Source: JADJRH01 sp046351455
Lineage (GTDB): Bacteria; Myxococcota_A; Polyangia; Polyangiales; Polyangiaceae
Assembly: GCA_046351455.1 (NCBI GenBank)
Contig: JAXLYM010000003.1
Coordinates: 434,001-498,000 of the forward strand
Length of the DNA stretch: 64,000 nt
Reading direction: 5' to 3'
In this document: positions 27,831-38,268 of the stretch, piece after piece
Layout of the letters: the number at the start of each line of letters is the position of its first letter
Numbering within the stretch: the first letter of the stretch is position 1
The notes under the pieces: model-generated
The model's input: the letters and a program-made list of their open reading frames with translations, nothing else
What the model was told of the DNA's origin: nothing
Databases searched by the model: none
Made by a program: the position numbers and the translations under genes

Positions 27831-28696
27831 GACTGGCCTCGTTACGCTCGCGCTCTGGCGCTTTCATCGGCGCCCGCCGCGAAGGTGGATACCTCGACCT
27901 GAACGCCGCGATGCCCGATCTCGGGTACACCGACGTCGTCACCTGGGCCCAGACTGGCCTGCTCGACGCCGCGGCCTTCGCGAAGATCGAGCGCGCGGAG
28001 GGGCCGATCGTCCCGTTCGAAGAGGTGGCGTATGAGCCGCTCGTCGCGCCGTCTTCGAAGGTGATCTGCCTCGGCCTCAACTACGTGGATCACGCCGCGG
28101 AGGCGAACTACAAGAAGCCGGACTACCCGGTCATCTTCAACCGCTTCCCGCAGAGCTTCACCGGGCACGGCCGCGCGCTCGTGATGCCCGTCGTCTCCAC
28201 CTCGATCGACTACGAGGCGGAGCTGTGCGTCGTCATCGGCAAGCGCGGGCGCCACGTCTCGAAGGAGAACGCGCTCTCGCACGTGCTCGGATACACCCTG
28301 TTGAACGACGGCTCGATCCGGGACTGGCAGGTTCGTACGCACCAGTGGACGCTCGGCAAGAACTTCGAGTCCTCCGGCGCCGTCGGGCCCGAGCTCGTGA
28401 CCGCGGACGAGCTGCCGCCGGGCGGTCGCGGCCTCCTGCTCACGGGGCGACTCAATGGCACGGTCATGCAACAGGCCACCACGAGCGACATGATCTTCGA
28501 CGTGGAGACGACCATCGAGTACCTCTCCAAGGCCTTCACGCTGGAGCCGGGCGATCTCATCGCGATGGGCACGCCCGCCGGGATCGGCTTCGCGCGGAAC
28601 CCGCAAGTGTTCATGAAGCCGGGCGACGAGTTCGTGGTCGAGGTCGAGAAGATCGGCGCCCTCCGCAACAAGATCGTGGCCGAGGTCCTCCCGTAG
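27827..28696 (+). CDS. Fumarylacetoacetate hydrolase (FAH) family protein
   Basis: 289 residues, coupled to the deacetylase gene by ATGA. The FAH core is clear: KVICLGLNYVDHAAEANYKKP, PVIFNRFPQSFTG, IDYEAELCVVIGK with the metal-binding ExE (DYEAEL), GYTLLNDGSIRDWQ, and the C-terminal GDLIAMGTPAGIGFA. Members cleave or decarboxylate beta-keto acids such as fumarylpyruvate, acylpyruvate or homoprotocatechuate pathway products, using Mg or Mn. The short N-terminal region is normal for the bacterial YcgM/UGL-like branch. In this operon it would act last, releasing a central metabolite. The next gene starts 66 bases later and is unrelated. Confidence 0.88.
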   Translation: MRLASLRSRSGAFIGARREGGYLDLNAAMPDLGYTDVVTWAQTGLLDAAAFAKIERAEGPIVPFEEVAYEPLVAPSSKVICLGLNYVDHAAEANYKKPDYPVIFNRFPQSFTGHGRALVMPVVSTSIDYEAELCVVIGKRGRHVSKENALSHVLGYTLLNDGSIRDWQVRTHQWTLGKNFESSGAVGPELVTADELPPGGRGLLLTGRLNGTVMQQATTSDMIFDVETTIEYLSKAFTLEPGDLIAMGTPAGIGFARNPQVFMKPGDEFVVEVEKIGALRNKIVAEVLP

Positions 28697-28762
28697 AGCT
28701 CTGTCGGCTCGGCCCTTGTGCCCGGCGCGCGCGCCCCGTAGCATCCGGGCCGCGAGGGCGCC

Positions 28763-30943
<2,181 letters not shown>

Positions 30944-30982
30944 TTCCCATTCACACGAACCATATCCGGAGCGAGGTGAGCG

Positions 30983-31396
30983 ATGGCGAGCGAGGATGAT
31001 CCGAAGGTGCTTTTGTGGAGCGTCTTGACCCCGGGGGAGGACGGCCCGCGGGTCCTCGACGCGCTGGACATCGAGCAGTGGCCCGCCGAATCTCGGCTCG
31101 CGGTGCGCGGCGCGCCGGGCGCGTGGAAGTACATTTACGTGGCGGAGGACGACGTGAGCCGCCTCGTCACCGTGCTCGTCGAGCTGCGCGTGGAAGAGGC
31201 CGGTCTCCCGCCGGAAGCGGAGGTGCGCGTCCCGCAGGAGGGAGCGTGGCTGTGGATGAGGAGCGCCGGAAATATCCGTGTCCTCGGCTCGCCGCGCATC
31301 CTCTCCCGGGCGGAGATCGCGGAGGCCTTCGGGGGCCACTCCCCGCCTCCGACCGGCACCACGACCGATCCGCGGGTGAGCCCCGAGGACGAGTGA
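30983..31396 (+). CDS. Small hypothetical protein downstream of the kinase-FGE gene
   Basis: 137 residues from ATG 30983, with GAGGTGAG just upstream as ribosome site. It is acidic and beta-rich (KVLLWSVLTPGEDGPRVLDAL, GAWKYIYVAEDDVSRLVTVLV), has no signal peptide or membrane helix, and ends in a Pro/Thr-rich tail. No family is recognised. It lies 39 bases after the kinase-FGE gene and ends nine bases before the stop of the convergent caspase gene, so it is either the second gene of a kinase operon or a regulator of the caspase protein by position. Confidence 0.6.
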   Translation: MASEDDPKVLLWSVLTPGEDGPRVLDALDIEQWPAESRLAVRGAPGAWKYIYVAEDDVSRLVTVLVELRVEEAGLPPEAEVRVPQEGAWLWMRSAGNIRVLGSPRILSRAEIAEAFGGHSPPPTGTTTDPRVSPEDE

Positions 31397-31405
31397 GCGT
31401 GCCAG

Positions 31406-34228
31406 TCAGCCGAGGCGGACGAGGACCATGTCGCCCTTGCCCTGGACTTGCGCGGTCGGCGTCTGCCGCACGCCCCGCTCTTCGCGCGCGAGGGGCACGC
31501 CGCGGGACACCACGTAGTCGTTGAGGTCCTGCACCGACACGAAGCCTCGCCCGCGGATGTCCGCCTTCCCTTCGAGGCCGTCGATCACCAGCGAAGAAAA
31601 CAGGCTGTTCGGCCGCGTGGAGCGGTCTCGCGACATCTCCATGGCCGAGCTCGCCGCGAGGAGCGCGAACCCCTCTGCGAGATCGTGCGCCTCGCGCAAC
31701 ACCGCCGGATCCTGCGGCGCGGAGGGTGCCTGTGCGGCGTGCGCGCCCGTCGCCTGCGCGGCGGTCGCCTGCGTGCCAGTCTCGTCGTCCGCTTTCGGCA
31801 TCGCGTCGAGGATGGACGGGCTCACGGTGGGGGGCGCGCCGCCGCGGCCGGGGAGGGCCACGCCCGAATAACAGGAGTCCAGCATCAGCACGAGGCGCCG
31901 CGCGCCGGTCGCCGCCATCCGCGCGATGATCTCGTCCACCGGAATCCCTGTCTCGTCCACGCGGGCAGCGACCGTGTCCGCCGCGAACACATAGGCGCGC
32001 TCCGCGAGGCGCACTCCATGGCAAGAGAAGTGGACGAGGAGCATGTCGTTCGCGGAGAGCCTCAACAAGGACAGCTCGTCGCGGATGTTCGCGCGCGTCG
32101 GCCTGCGGTAGGCGGCGGCTTGCTCGTCGTGGAGCGCCGTCACGCAATAGGACCGCTCCTCCAGCACGCGGCCGAGGTCGCGCACGTCGTTCACGCAATA
32201 CGGCAGTGCCGGGAGGGCCTTGTCGTCGTACGCATTGGCCCCCACGAGCAGAGCGTACCTCCGGTGAACAGGCCCGGTCGCCTCGATTTGCCCCGCGGAG
32301 GCGGGCGGCGGGTCGACGATCTCGAACATCCACTCTCCGCCCGCGGCGTCTCCGGCGGCGATCCGGTTGGAAGAGGCCGCGACACACCGCACCTCCGCGG
32401 GCGCGGGATAGGCCTCCAGCGGTCGCATCGCCGTCAGGTCCCAGAGCCGGAGCGTCTCCCCCGAAGTGGACACGAGGCGCTTCCCGTCCGACGTCACCGC
32501 GAGGCCTCCGATCGGCCCCTGGTGCCCGTCCAGACTGCCAATCTGTTTTCGAGAGGGGATGTCCCACACGCGCAGCGTCCCGTCCGCGGCCCCCGAGACG
32601 GCGCGGAGGTCGTCGGGCGTGACGGCGACGGCGGTGACCCGGGCCGGGTGGCTCCCCAAGAGACCAGGCGGCGCGTGAGCGGGGTCCACGGAGTCGCGCC
32701 CCGCGAGGACGAGCTGCTCCTTCTTCGCGAGGATCAAGGGGTCTCCGCCGCTCGTCGCCGCGAAGGGGGGAGTCGGCGCCGCGGCCATCTGCCCTGGATC
32801 CGCGAACACCGAGACCGCCTGATCCGCGTCGCGGCTCAGCTGCTCGAGCATCGCGTTCTGCTGCGTCGTCTGCTCGTCGATGGTCTTCCGGATCGCCTCC
32901 ACCTGCGCGTGAATCTCTGCCTCTCGGGCCGTGAGAGCGTCGATCTCGTTCATCAGGGCGGCGGGCGCCCCGGGCTTCAAGAGAGCCCGTTTCGCTCTCA
33001 GCTTCTTGTGCGCGGCGTCCTCCTCGGCCACCTTCGCGGACTCCTGGGCGCGGAGCTTGTCCACCTGATCTTGAATGGCGTTGAAATGGGCGATCGCTGC
33101 GACCACGTCCTCTCCGCCCGGCAGAGCCTCGAGCTCGGCGAGTCCGTCGAGAGGGCCGCTCTTGGGAGCCTTCGGGCCAGCGCCCCTGGACCGCGCCGCG
33201 GCGTCGTCCGCGCCTCCTCGGGCCATCTCGGACCAGTACGAAAAAGGCGGCGTGTTCTTCGGAGCGTCGATTTCGCGCCCCTCGACACAGGCCGTGAGAC
33301 TGCCTGGTTCGGCCATCCCCAGATGGGCCGTGTGCCCGTCGTTCGTGATCGCCAATCGCTTCGCGATCGTGGGCGGGATGGCCGGCGTCGGGTTCTGCTG
33401 TCCGCTCCAGAACGGACGAGGAACGATCGGCTTCGCGGACGGCGCGACAGGGACGCTCCACACGTTCGCGAGCCCGTCTGCCCCGCTCGACACGGCGCGG
33501 CTCCCGTCGGGAACGAGACCGCACGCGAAGACGGCTCCCTTGTGCGCCTTCGTCCGGAGAAGCACACGATCGGACTCCACCTCACGAACGACCAGGCTCC
33601 CGTCCTCGGCCCCGAAGACGGCCCGCTTGCCGTCCGCCGACAGGCCACAGCTCAGGGTCGCCGGAGAGGCTGCGTTCCCCGAGGCCGGGTGGAGCCGCCG
33701 AATCCGAGGGAACCCCTCCGGGAGGTGCAGCACGTCGGAGATGCGCTTCGGGTCCCAGCCCGCGGCGCGGAGCCGCTCGAACACCAGCGCGGGCAGCGCG
33801 AGGGGCGCTCGACTCAAACGCTCCGTCTCCGCGCGCACGGCTTCGGCGACGGACGTCCATGCCTTCGCGTCCATCTTGCCGGCCGGCTCTTTCGCCGCGC
33901 GCTCCGCGCCGGTTTGCAGGCTCGCGAGCGCGCCGCCCACCCCGATCTCCCGGCACTGCGCGGTCAGATAATCGGCGGAGAGGGCGAGCTTCTGCGCCCC
34001 TTTGAGATCGCCGGCCGCGAGCAGGTGCGAAGTCGCGTACCGCAGCGCGTGCTCCCGCAGCGCGGCAGTCGCGGAGGGCCACTCGCCGAGCGCCCGGTGC
34101 GCCGCGACGAGCTCGTTCTCCGGCACGCTTGCCGCCGGTTCCGCCGGCCGCTCGAACCGCTGCCACGCGACGAGGAGCGCCCCCGAGAGCCCCGAAGGAG
34201 CGCCCGTCCCGCTTTCATTTTCCGCCAT
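31406..34228 (-). CDS. WD40-repeat protein with C-terminal caspase-like peptidase domain
   Basis: 940 residues. The N-terminal 170 residues are helical. WD40-type repeats follow in two blocks (CGLSADGKRAVFGAEDGSLV, CGLVPDGSRAVSSGADGLANVW; later VAVTPDDLRAVSGAADGTLRVWD and LAVTSDGKRLVSTSGETLRLWD), separated by a coiled-coil insertion (about 370-470). The C-terminal part from about 670 is a caspase-fold (C14) domain: ALLVGANAYDD, then the catalytic His737 in VHFSCHGVR and Cys786 in LMLDSCYSG. Such proteins are usually inactive until the WD40 part senses a signal, then cut after basic or acidic residues; roles in programmed death or development are proposed in multicellular bacteria. No membrane helix. 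It converges on the kinase-FGE unit. Confidence 0.9.
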   Translation of the reverse strand: MAENESGTGAPSGLSGALLVAWQRFERPAEPAASVPENELVAAHRALGEWPSATAALREHALRYATSHLLAAGDLKGAQKLALSADYLTAQCREIGVGGALASLQTGAERAAKEPAGKMDAKAWTSVAEAVRAETERLSRAPLALPALVFERLRAAGWDPKRISDVLHLPEGFPRIRRLHPASGNAASPATLSCGLSADGKRAVFGAEDGSLVVREVESDRVLLRTKAHKGAVFACGLVPDGSRAVSSGADGLANVWSVPVAPSAKPIVPRPFWSGQQNPTPAIPPTIAKRLAITNDGHTAHLGMAEPGSLTACVEGREIDAPKNTPPFSYWSEMARGGADDAAARSRGAGPKAPKSGPLDGLAELEALPGGEDVVAAIAHFNAIQDQVDKLRAQESAKVAEEDAAHKKLRAKRALLKPGAPAALMNEIDALTAREAEIHAQVEAIRKTIDEQTTQQNAMLEQLSRDADQAVSVFADPGQMAAAPTPPFAATSGGDPLILAKKEQLVLAGRDSVDPAHAPPGLLGSHPARVTAVAVTPDDLRAVSGAADGTLRVWDIPSRKQIGSLDGHQGPIGGLAVTSDGKRLVSTSGETLRLWDLTAMRPLEAYPAPAEVRCVAASSNRIAAGDAAGGEWMFEIVDPPPASAGQIEATGPVHRRYALLVGANAYDDKALPALPYCVNDVRDLGRVLEERSYCVTALHDEQAAAYRRPTRANIRDELSLLRLSANDMLLVHFSCHGVRLAERAYVFAADTVAARVDETGIPVDEIIARMAATGARRLVLMLDSCYSGVALPGRGGAPPTVSPSILDAMPKADDETGTQATAAQATGAHAAQAPSAPQDPAVLREAHDLAEGFALLAASSAMEMSRDRSTRPNSLFSSLVIDGLEGKADIRGRGFVSVQDLNDYVVSRGVPLAREERGVRQTPTAQVQGKGDMVLVRLG

Positions 34229-34273
34229 TTCCGAGACGCTATCACGCGCCCGTCCGGCCCGGAAGCGCTCAGC

Positions 34274-34365
34274 GATTGGAGGGAGTCGCGTCGATGGAGG
34301 GAGTCAGGTCGACGGCGAGAGCCGGGGCGATGGAGGGAGTCGCGTCGATGGAGGGAGTCGGAGTC
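34274..34365. repeat. Five tandem 18-19-base repeats
   Basis: Units read GATTGGAGGGAGTCGCGTC, GATGGAGGGAGTCAGGTC, a diverged unit, GATGGAGGGAGTCGCGTC and GATGGAGGGAGTCGGAGTC. They fill the space between the start of the caspase gene (34228) and the stop of the P-loop gene (34375), directly upstream of the caspase gene on its strand, where promoter or regulator sites would lie. Confidence 0.7.
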
Positions 34366-34374
34366 GAAGCCCGA

Positions 34375-35340
34375 TCAGCCTCTTCGCAGGCGCGTGAACG
34401 CGTCCTTGAGGCCGCCGTGCAGGGCCGCCACGTCGGTCGGCAGCCACGCGTCCTTCGGGGCGCGGACGAACGATGTCTTGTCCACGCGGTTGTCGAAGCG
34501 CGCCACCGGAACATAGTAGTCGCGCCCGTACGCCGACACCTTCAGGTGGTCCGGCCGGCCCGAAGACTGGATGAGATACTCCATGTCGTCGCAGCCGTAT
34601 TCATTCATCATCACGTCGTGCGGCACGCCGTGGTGCAGGATCGAGCCGGGGTCGTTCGGGTCGGCGCGCGCCTCGTTCTTGCGGCGCGACTCCTCCGGCG
34701 TGACCCAGATATAGAGCACGGCCGCGCGCTCCAGGATGGCCGGTGACAGGCACGGTACGGAGCCCAGGTATCCGTACGGCGCGGCGAGGGGCATGGACGA
34801 TCCGGCCGCGCCGCCGCGGGCGAATTCGATGACCACGGTCTTGCCAGAGAGGGAGTCCGGATAGCCAGCCACCTTGTCGTGGAGGAGCGCGCGCGCGTCC
34901 TTCTCCACGGCGGAGGCCACGTGATCGCGCACGCGGACAGGCAGGTTGGCGAACACCACATCTGCCCCGAAGCGAGCCCGCGCCACGTCGATGCGGTCGA
35001 ACAGCCACCGAGCGGCCGACTTCGGCTCGGCCCGCCGTTGACAGAGGAGGTCCGCGTGATCCTCGTTGACGAGCTCGATCAGGGTGCACCAGTCCCGCCC
35101 GTCCCGGAGGCCCTTGTCGGCGGCCTGGAAGAAGGCGCGCGGGACGCCTCGGTGGACGAGCTCGTCGTCGATGCGCCGGAGGAGGTGGACGTACGGATAG
35201 TCATCGAGCTGGACGGTGGGCCCGATCCCGAACTCGTCGCGGCAGGCTTCGGGAGAGAGGCCCGCGAGGTACTTTCGCACCTCGGATTTCCCGGAGGCCG
35301 GCAGCGCGAGGAGGAGCAGTGTTTCGAGGATATGGGACAT
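34375..35340 (-). CDS. P-loop NTPase/kinase-like protein of unknown substrate
   Basis: 321 residues. An N-terminal Walker A variant is clear (LLALPASGKSEVRKYL, GKS at about 17-19). Other blocks are VQLDDYPYVHLLRRIDDEL, ADVVFANLPVRVRDHV and AAVLYIWVTPEESRRKNEARADP, the last fitting a lid-like segment of nucleotide or small-molecule kinases. A basic C-terminal end follows. No membrane helix. It resembles a conserved uncharacterised bacterial family with a predicted phosphotransferase role; I cannot name the substrate. It ends just before the 18-base tandem repeats and precedes the caspase gene on the same strand, about 147 bases apart, so cotranscription is possible. Confidence 0.7.
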   Translation of the reverse strand: MSHILETLLLLALPASGKSEVRKYLAGLSPEACRDEFGIGPTVQLDDYPYVHLLRRIDDELVHRGVPRAFFQAADKGLRDGRDWCTLIELVNEDHADLLCQRRAEPKSAARWLFDRIDVARARFGADVVFANLPVRVRDHVASAVEKDARALLHDKVAGYPDSLSGKTVVIEFARGGAAGSSMPLAAPYGYLGSVPCLSPAILERAAVLYIWVTPEESRRKNEARADPNDPGSILHHGVPHDVMMNEYGCDDMEYLIQSSGRPDHLKVSAYGRDYYVPVARFDNRVDKTSFVRAPKDAWLPTDVAALHGGLKDAFTRLRRG

Positions 35341-35685
35341 TCACGACTCCTTGTGAGCGCCCCATCACAGAAGGGCGCCGCGCCATCAAACGCCCGCGCC
35401 GCCCATGCTGTCAATCCGCCACAGAAGACCAGAAAAACGATCGCAGATGCCGAGTTTCGAAATAACGGAGTTGTGTGGAGGTGCCCCCGCCTCGTCGTGC
35501 TCGGGCCGCCACTGGGAGGACGGAGGCCGCTCGGCGGAGGCGGAGCGGAGCCTGGCTCCGCGGAGTCCGGAGCTGAGCGGCCGCAGTCCTCGACGTTGCT
35601 CGCGCGCCGGTCCCCCCCAAGCGTCGCGGTCCCCGCGCCGCGGGGGGGACATCGTTGAAGTTGGCCCACCTTCGGACGGTCCGAT
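35341..35685. other. Intergenic region with dispersed element copy E
   Basis: This 345-base gap between divergent genes is mostly filled by element copy E (35480-35652). The promoter of the P-loop gene should lie near 35341-35480. No ORF is convincing. Confidence 0.55.
35480..35652 (-). repeat. Dispersed palindromic element, copy E (reverse)
   Basis: Read on the minus strand it has the block order of copy B: a G/C-run hairpin with GCTTGGGGGGG, CAACGTCGAGGACTGCG, CCGGACTCCGCGGAGCC, CCGTCCTCCCAGTGGC, then GAGCACGACG. It ends about 35 bases before the next gene start. Confidence 0.65.
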
Positions 35686-37638
35686 ATGCGGCCGGCCATG
35701 AACCAGGCGTGCGTTTCCCTGGAGGAGGTCCTCCTCGCGGCTGCTGCGCGGGCGGCTTCGCTCGTACCCGAGACGAGCGGTTATCTGGCCCTCGCCGTGG
35801 CCGACGCGACCTCGCGGCTTCCGTACGCGCACGAAGATCGCGGGGTGCTCCTCACGATCGACGGCAGCGTGATGGTGCCGCGAAAAGCGCCGATCGCACC
35901 GCCTCCCGAGGCCGCGCGCGTGCTGCGCGATCTCTTGCGCCGGCTGCTCGCGACGTCGACCGGGACGATGCCCGGCCTCGCGTCCGCCGCGCGCCCGCGC
36001 ACCGAAGAGAGCGACGTGGACCGCGTCGTCGGCGACATCGAGGGCGCGCTGATCCCCGTGAATCGAGCCGCCGCGAAGCGCGCGCTGGCCCGCCTCGCCC
36101 GCGAGACGCTGCGCGCGAAGGAGCTGGGAAAGCTCAAGAGGAGCGCCCCGCAACCCGCCGCGAAGCCCGCCGCCGCACCCGCTCCGAAACCCGCCGCACC
36201 TGCGCCGCAGCCGATCGCTGCACCGCCGCAGCCGGCCGCCATCGCAGCGCCCGTCGTCGTTCCTGTCGCGCCGATGATCGCGCCGCCTCCGATGGTGATG
36301 ACGCCGCCGTTGACGCTCGCGGATTTGATCACGCCGCAGCCCGCCGAGCCTTCGATCCCCGAGCCGATCGCAAAAGCTTCTGAGCCCATCGTGACTGCGC
36401 CCGCGCCGATCGAGGAGGCACCCGCGCCCGCACCGGAAGAGATCGTTGCGAAACCCGAACCGATGGCAGAAGCGCCCGCACCCTCGATCGCGCATGAAGT
36501 GATCACTGCGGCCCCTGAGCCGATCGCCGCCGCCCCCGAGCCGATCGTGACGCTCACGCCTTCTCCGGAGTCGCCGTCCGATGTGGCGCCGACCGTCGCG
36601 CCCCCGACCGTCGCGCCCCCGCGCGTCGTCGAACCGAGCGAGCTCACGGACATCGCGAACGTCTCGATGGAAGCCATCGAGGCGGCGCTCTCCGCCGAGA
36701 CACCGTCCCGCTGGGACGAGCCCGACGCCACGATCGCCGATCCCGATGCGATGGCCGTGATCGAGTCGCTCCACCGCGAGGGGACGCTCGCCCTGGACGC
36801 GCCGGATCTCGATGACGCGCCGAGCTTCGGGGAAGCGCCGCACTTCAGCGCCGCGCGGTTCAGCGACGCGGCGGATCTCGACGAGGTGCCCGTCGACGAA
36901 GGCACCGCGATCCCCGCGAGCGTGCACGCGACCGCGAACAAAGCGCCGCTTCAGATCGTGATCGAGGACGCGCCCTTCGTCCGCGCGGATCCGCCCGCGC
37001 CCGCGATCGTGCGGCGGCCCACCGAGATCGCCGTGCCCGATCCGCTCACCGCCGAGGCCGGGCCCGTCGCGCTGATCTCGCAGCTCGCGGGGTCGCGCGC
37101 CGATGAGCTCCTGGAGTCGTTCGGCGCGGAAGATCAAGGCGATCGCGCGGTCGCCGCCGCCGCGGGGAGCCTCCGCAAGATGACCGGCGTCGACGAGACC
37201 GCATCGCCTCGGCCCGCCGCGACGCCCACGTTCCTGCGCGTGCCTCCGCCGCCGCGTCGGCAAATCCAGGCGCTCGAGGATCTCGACGACGATCTCGGGC
37301 TCCCTCCGCCGCGCCCGCGCACGCCGAAGGCCTCAAAGTGGCCGCTCGCGATCTTCGCGGTCGGCGTGCTCGCGCTGTTCGCGGCGTGGCTCTACCGGCC
37401 GACGCTCGCGCACGATCTGTTCGGGCTCGTGTCGCGGCTGCGCGCGGCTCCGGCCGTCGCCGTCGAGGGCGCGCCCACCGAGGTCGCAGCGCCCGCGCCC
37501 GCGAATGAAGAGGCGCCCGCCCGCGCCGCCTCCACCGCGATCTCCGATGCGCCCGCCACAGCGCCGAACGCCGCTCGACCTCGCGACGCGCGCGCCTCCA
37601 GCGCCTCCGCCGACGGTACACGACGGCGCCGCGATTGA
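35686..37638 (+). CDS. Pro/Ala-rich single-pass membrane protein of unknown function
   Basis: 650 residues. The N-terminal 150 residues are globular and helical (VSLEEVLLAAAARAASLVPE, AARVLRDLLRRLLATS, RVVGDIEGALIPVNRAAAKRAL). Residues 160-330 are Pro/Ala/Glu-rich with repeated EPI motifs. A mixed acidic segment follows, then a C-terminal membrane helix (WPLAIFAVGVLALFAAWLY, about 548-566) and an Ala-rich end. I do not recognise the family. Two close ATGs exist (35686 and 35698); neither has a good ribosome site. Ser/Thr kinases of this kind of organism often sit beside such Pro-rich membrane scaffolds; here the nearest kinase gene is 1.8 kb on and on the other strand. Confidence 0.62.
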   Translation: MRPAMNQACVSLEEVLLAAAARAASLVPETSGYLALAVADATSRLPYAHEDRGVLLTIDGSVMVPRKAPIAPPPEAARVLRDLLRRLLATSTGTMPGLASAARPRTEESDVDRVVGDIEGALIPVNRAAAKRALARLARETLRAKELGKLKRSAPQPAAKPAAAPAPKPAAPAPQPIAAPPQPAAIAAPVVVPVAPMIAPPPMVMTPPLTLADLITPQPAEPSIPEPIAKASEPIVTAPAPIEEAPAPAPEEIVAKPEPMAEAPAPSIAHEVITAAPEPIAAAPEPIVTLTPSPESPSDVAPTVAPPTVAPPRVVEPSELTDIANVSMEAIEAALSAETPSRWDEPDATIADPDAMAVIESLHREGTLALDAPDLDDAPSFGEAPHFSAARFSDAADLDEVPVDEGTAIPASVHATANKAPLQIVIEDAPFVRADPPAPAIVRRPTEIAVPDPLTAEAGPVALISQLAGSRADELLESFGAEDQGDRAVAAAAGSLRKMTGVDETASPRPAATPTFLRVPPPPRRQIQALEDLDDDLGLPPPRPRTPKASKWPLAIFAVGVLALFAAWLYRPTLAHDLFGLVSRLRAAPAVAVEGAPTEVAAPAPANEEAPARAASTAISDAPATAPNAARPRDARASSASADGTRRRRD

Positions 37639-37670
37639 CGGCGGATGCGCCCCCGGCGATAGCCTCGGCC

Positions 37671-38054
37671 ATGCACGCACAGAACATGGCCATCGTGAAA
37701 TCCCTCGTGAGCGTTGCATGGGCCGACGAGCGCTTCGCGGACGAGGAGCGCGAGATGGTCGAGGCCCTCATCTCGGCGTTCGAGGCGTCCGACGATCAAG
37801 CCAAGGAGCTGCGTGAGTACGCGGCCACGCGCAAGACGCTCGACGACATCCCGGTGGACGAGATGTCCGACGACGACTGCCGCATCCTGCTGCAGCACGC
37901 GGTCCTGCTCTCGTACGTCGACGGCACGCAGGAAGAGTCGGAAAAGAAGCTGATCCACGATCTCTCGACGAAGCTCGGCATCGTGGGCGACGAGGCGACG
38001 CACCTCATCGACCTGGCCGAGACCCGCGCGAAGCGGTTCCTGAATCTGCTGTAA
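37671..38054 (+). CDS. TerB-like (tellurite resistance family) protein
   Basis: 127 residues from ATG 37671. It is acidic and all-helical, with the TerB/DUF533-like pattern: an early SLVSVAWADERFADEEREMVEALI helix pair, DDCRILLQHAVLLSYVDGTQEESEKKLIHDLS, and a final LAETRAKRFLNLL. The repeated D-x-x-(F/D)-x-x-E-E acidic turns match the metal-binding sites proposed for TerB. Its role is unknown; members appear in stress and membrane-linked complexes rather than only tellurite resistance. It lies 32 bases after the Pro-rich membrane protein and probably belongs to the same transcript. The TTG at 37635 would add 12 poorly conserved residues. Confidence 0.75.
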   Translation: MHAQNMAIVKSLVSVAWADERFADEEREMVEALISAFEASDDQAKELREYAATRKTLDDIPVDEMSDDDCRILLQHAVLLSYVDGTQEESEKKLIHDLSTKLGIVGDEATHLIDLAETRAKRFLNLL

Positions 38055-38070
38055 ATCGGCTTCGATCCGC

Positions 38071-38268
38071 TCAGAGGAACGCGAGGAAGGTGGCCGCGTC
38101 GAGGATCTCCGGATCCGGCGCGGCGCCCTCCCACGGCACGTTCGCGAGCACCTCGCACGCGGGGCGATCGCTCTGCTCCGGGGTCGCGTTTCGCAGCACC
38201 TCGTCGAGGCGCAACGAGGCGCGCGATCGCCTGCGCGGGGCGCGCGCCGCCGCATGCTCGTCGCTCAT
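38071..38268 (-). CDS. Small protein translated with the PYP-V4R gene
   Basis: 65 residues starting at the ATG of an ATGA overlap with the upstream photosensor gene (38265-38268). The N-terminal half is basic (RAPRRRSRASLRLDEVLRN), the C-terminal half acidic and hydrophobic (VPWEGAAPDPEILDAATFLAFL). No membrane helix and no recognised family. The overlap suggests obligate coexpression, so a small partner of the sensor or kinase is plausible. It is real enough by coupling and codon use, but too short for a function call. Confidence 0.55.
   Translation of the reverse strand: MSDEHAAARAPRRRSRASLRLDEVLRNATPEQSDRPACEVLANVPWEGAAPDPEILDAATFLAFL

Noticed and set aside
31448..34516. Plus-strand 1022-codon ORF opposite the caspase gene
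   Set aside because: It is the mirror of the WD40-caspase gene, with no domain visible and Arg/His-rich composition.
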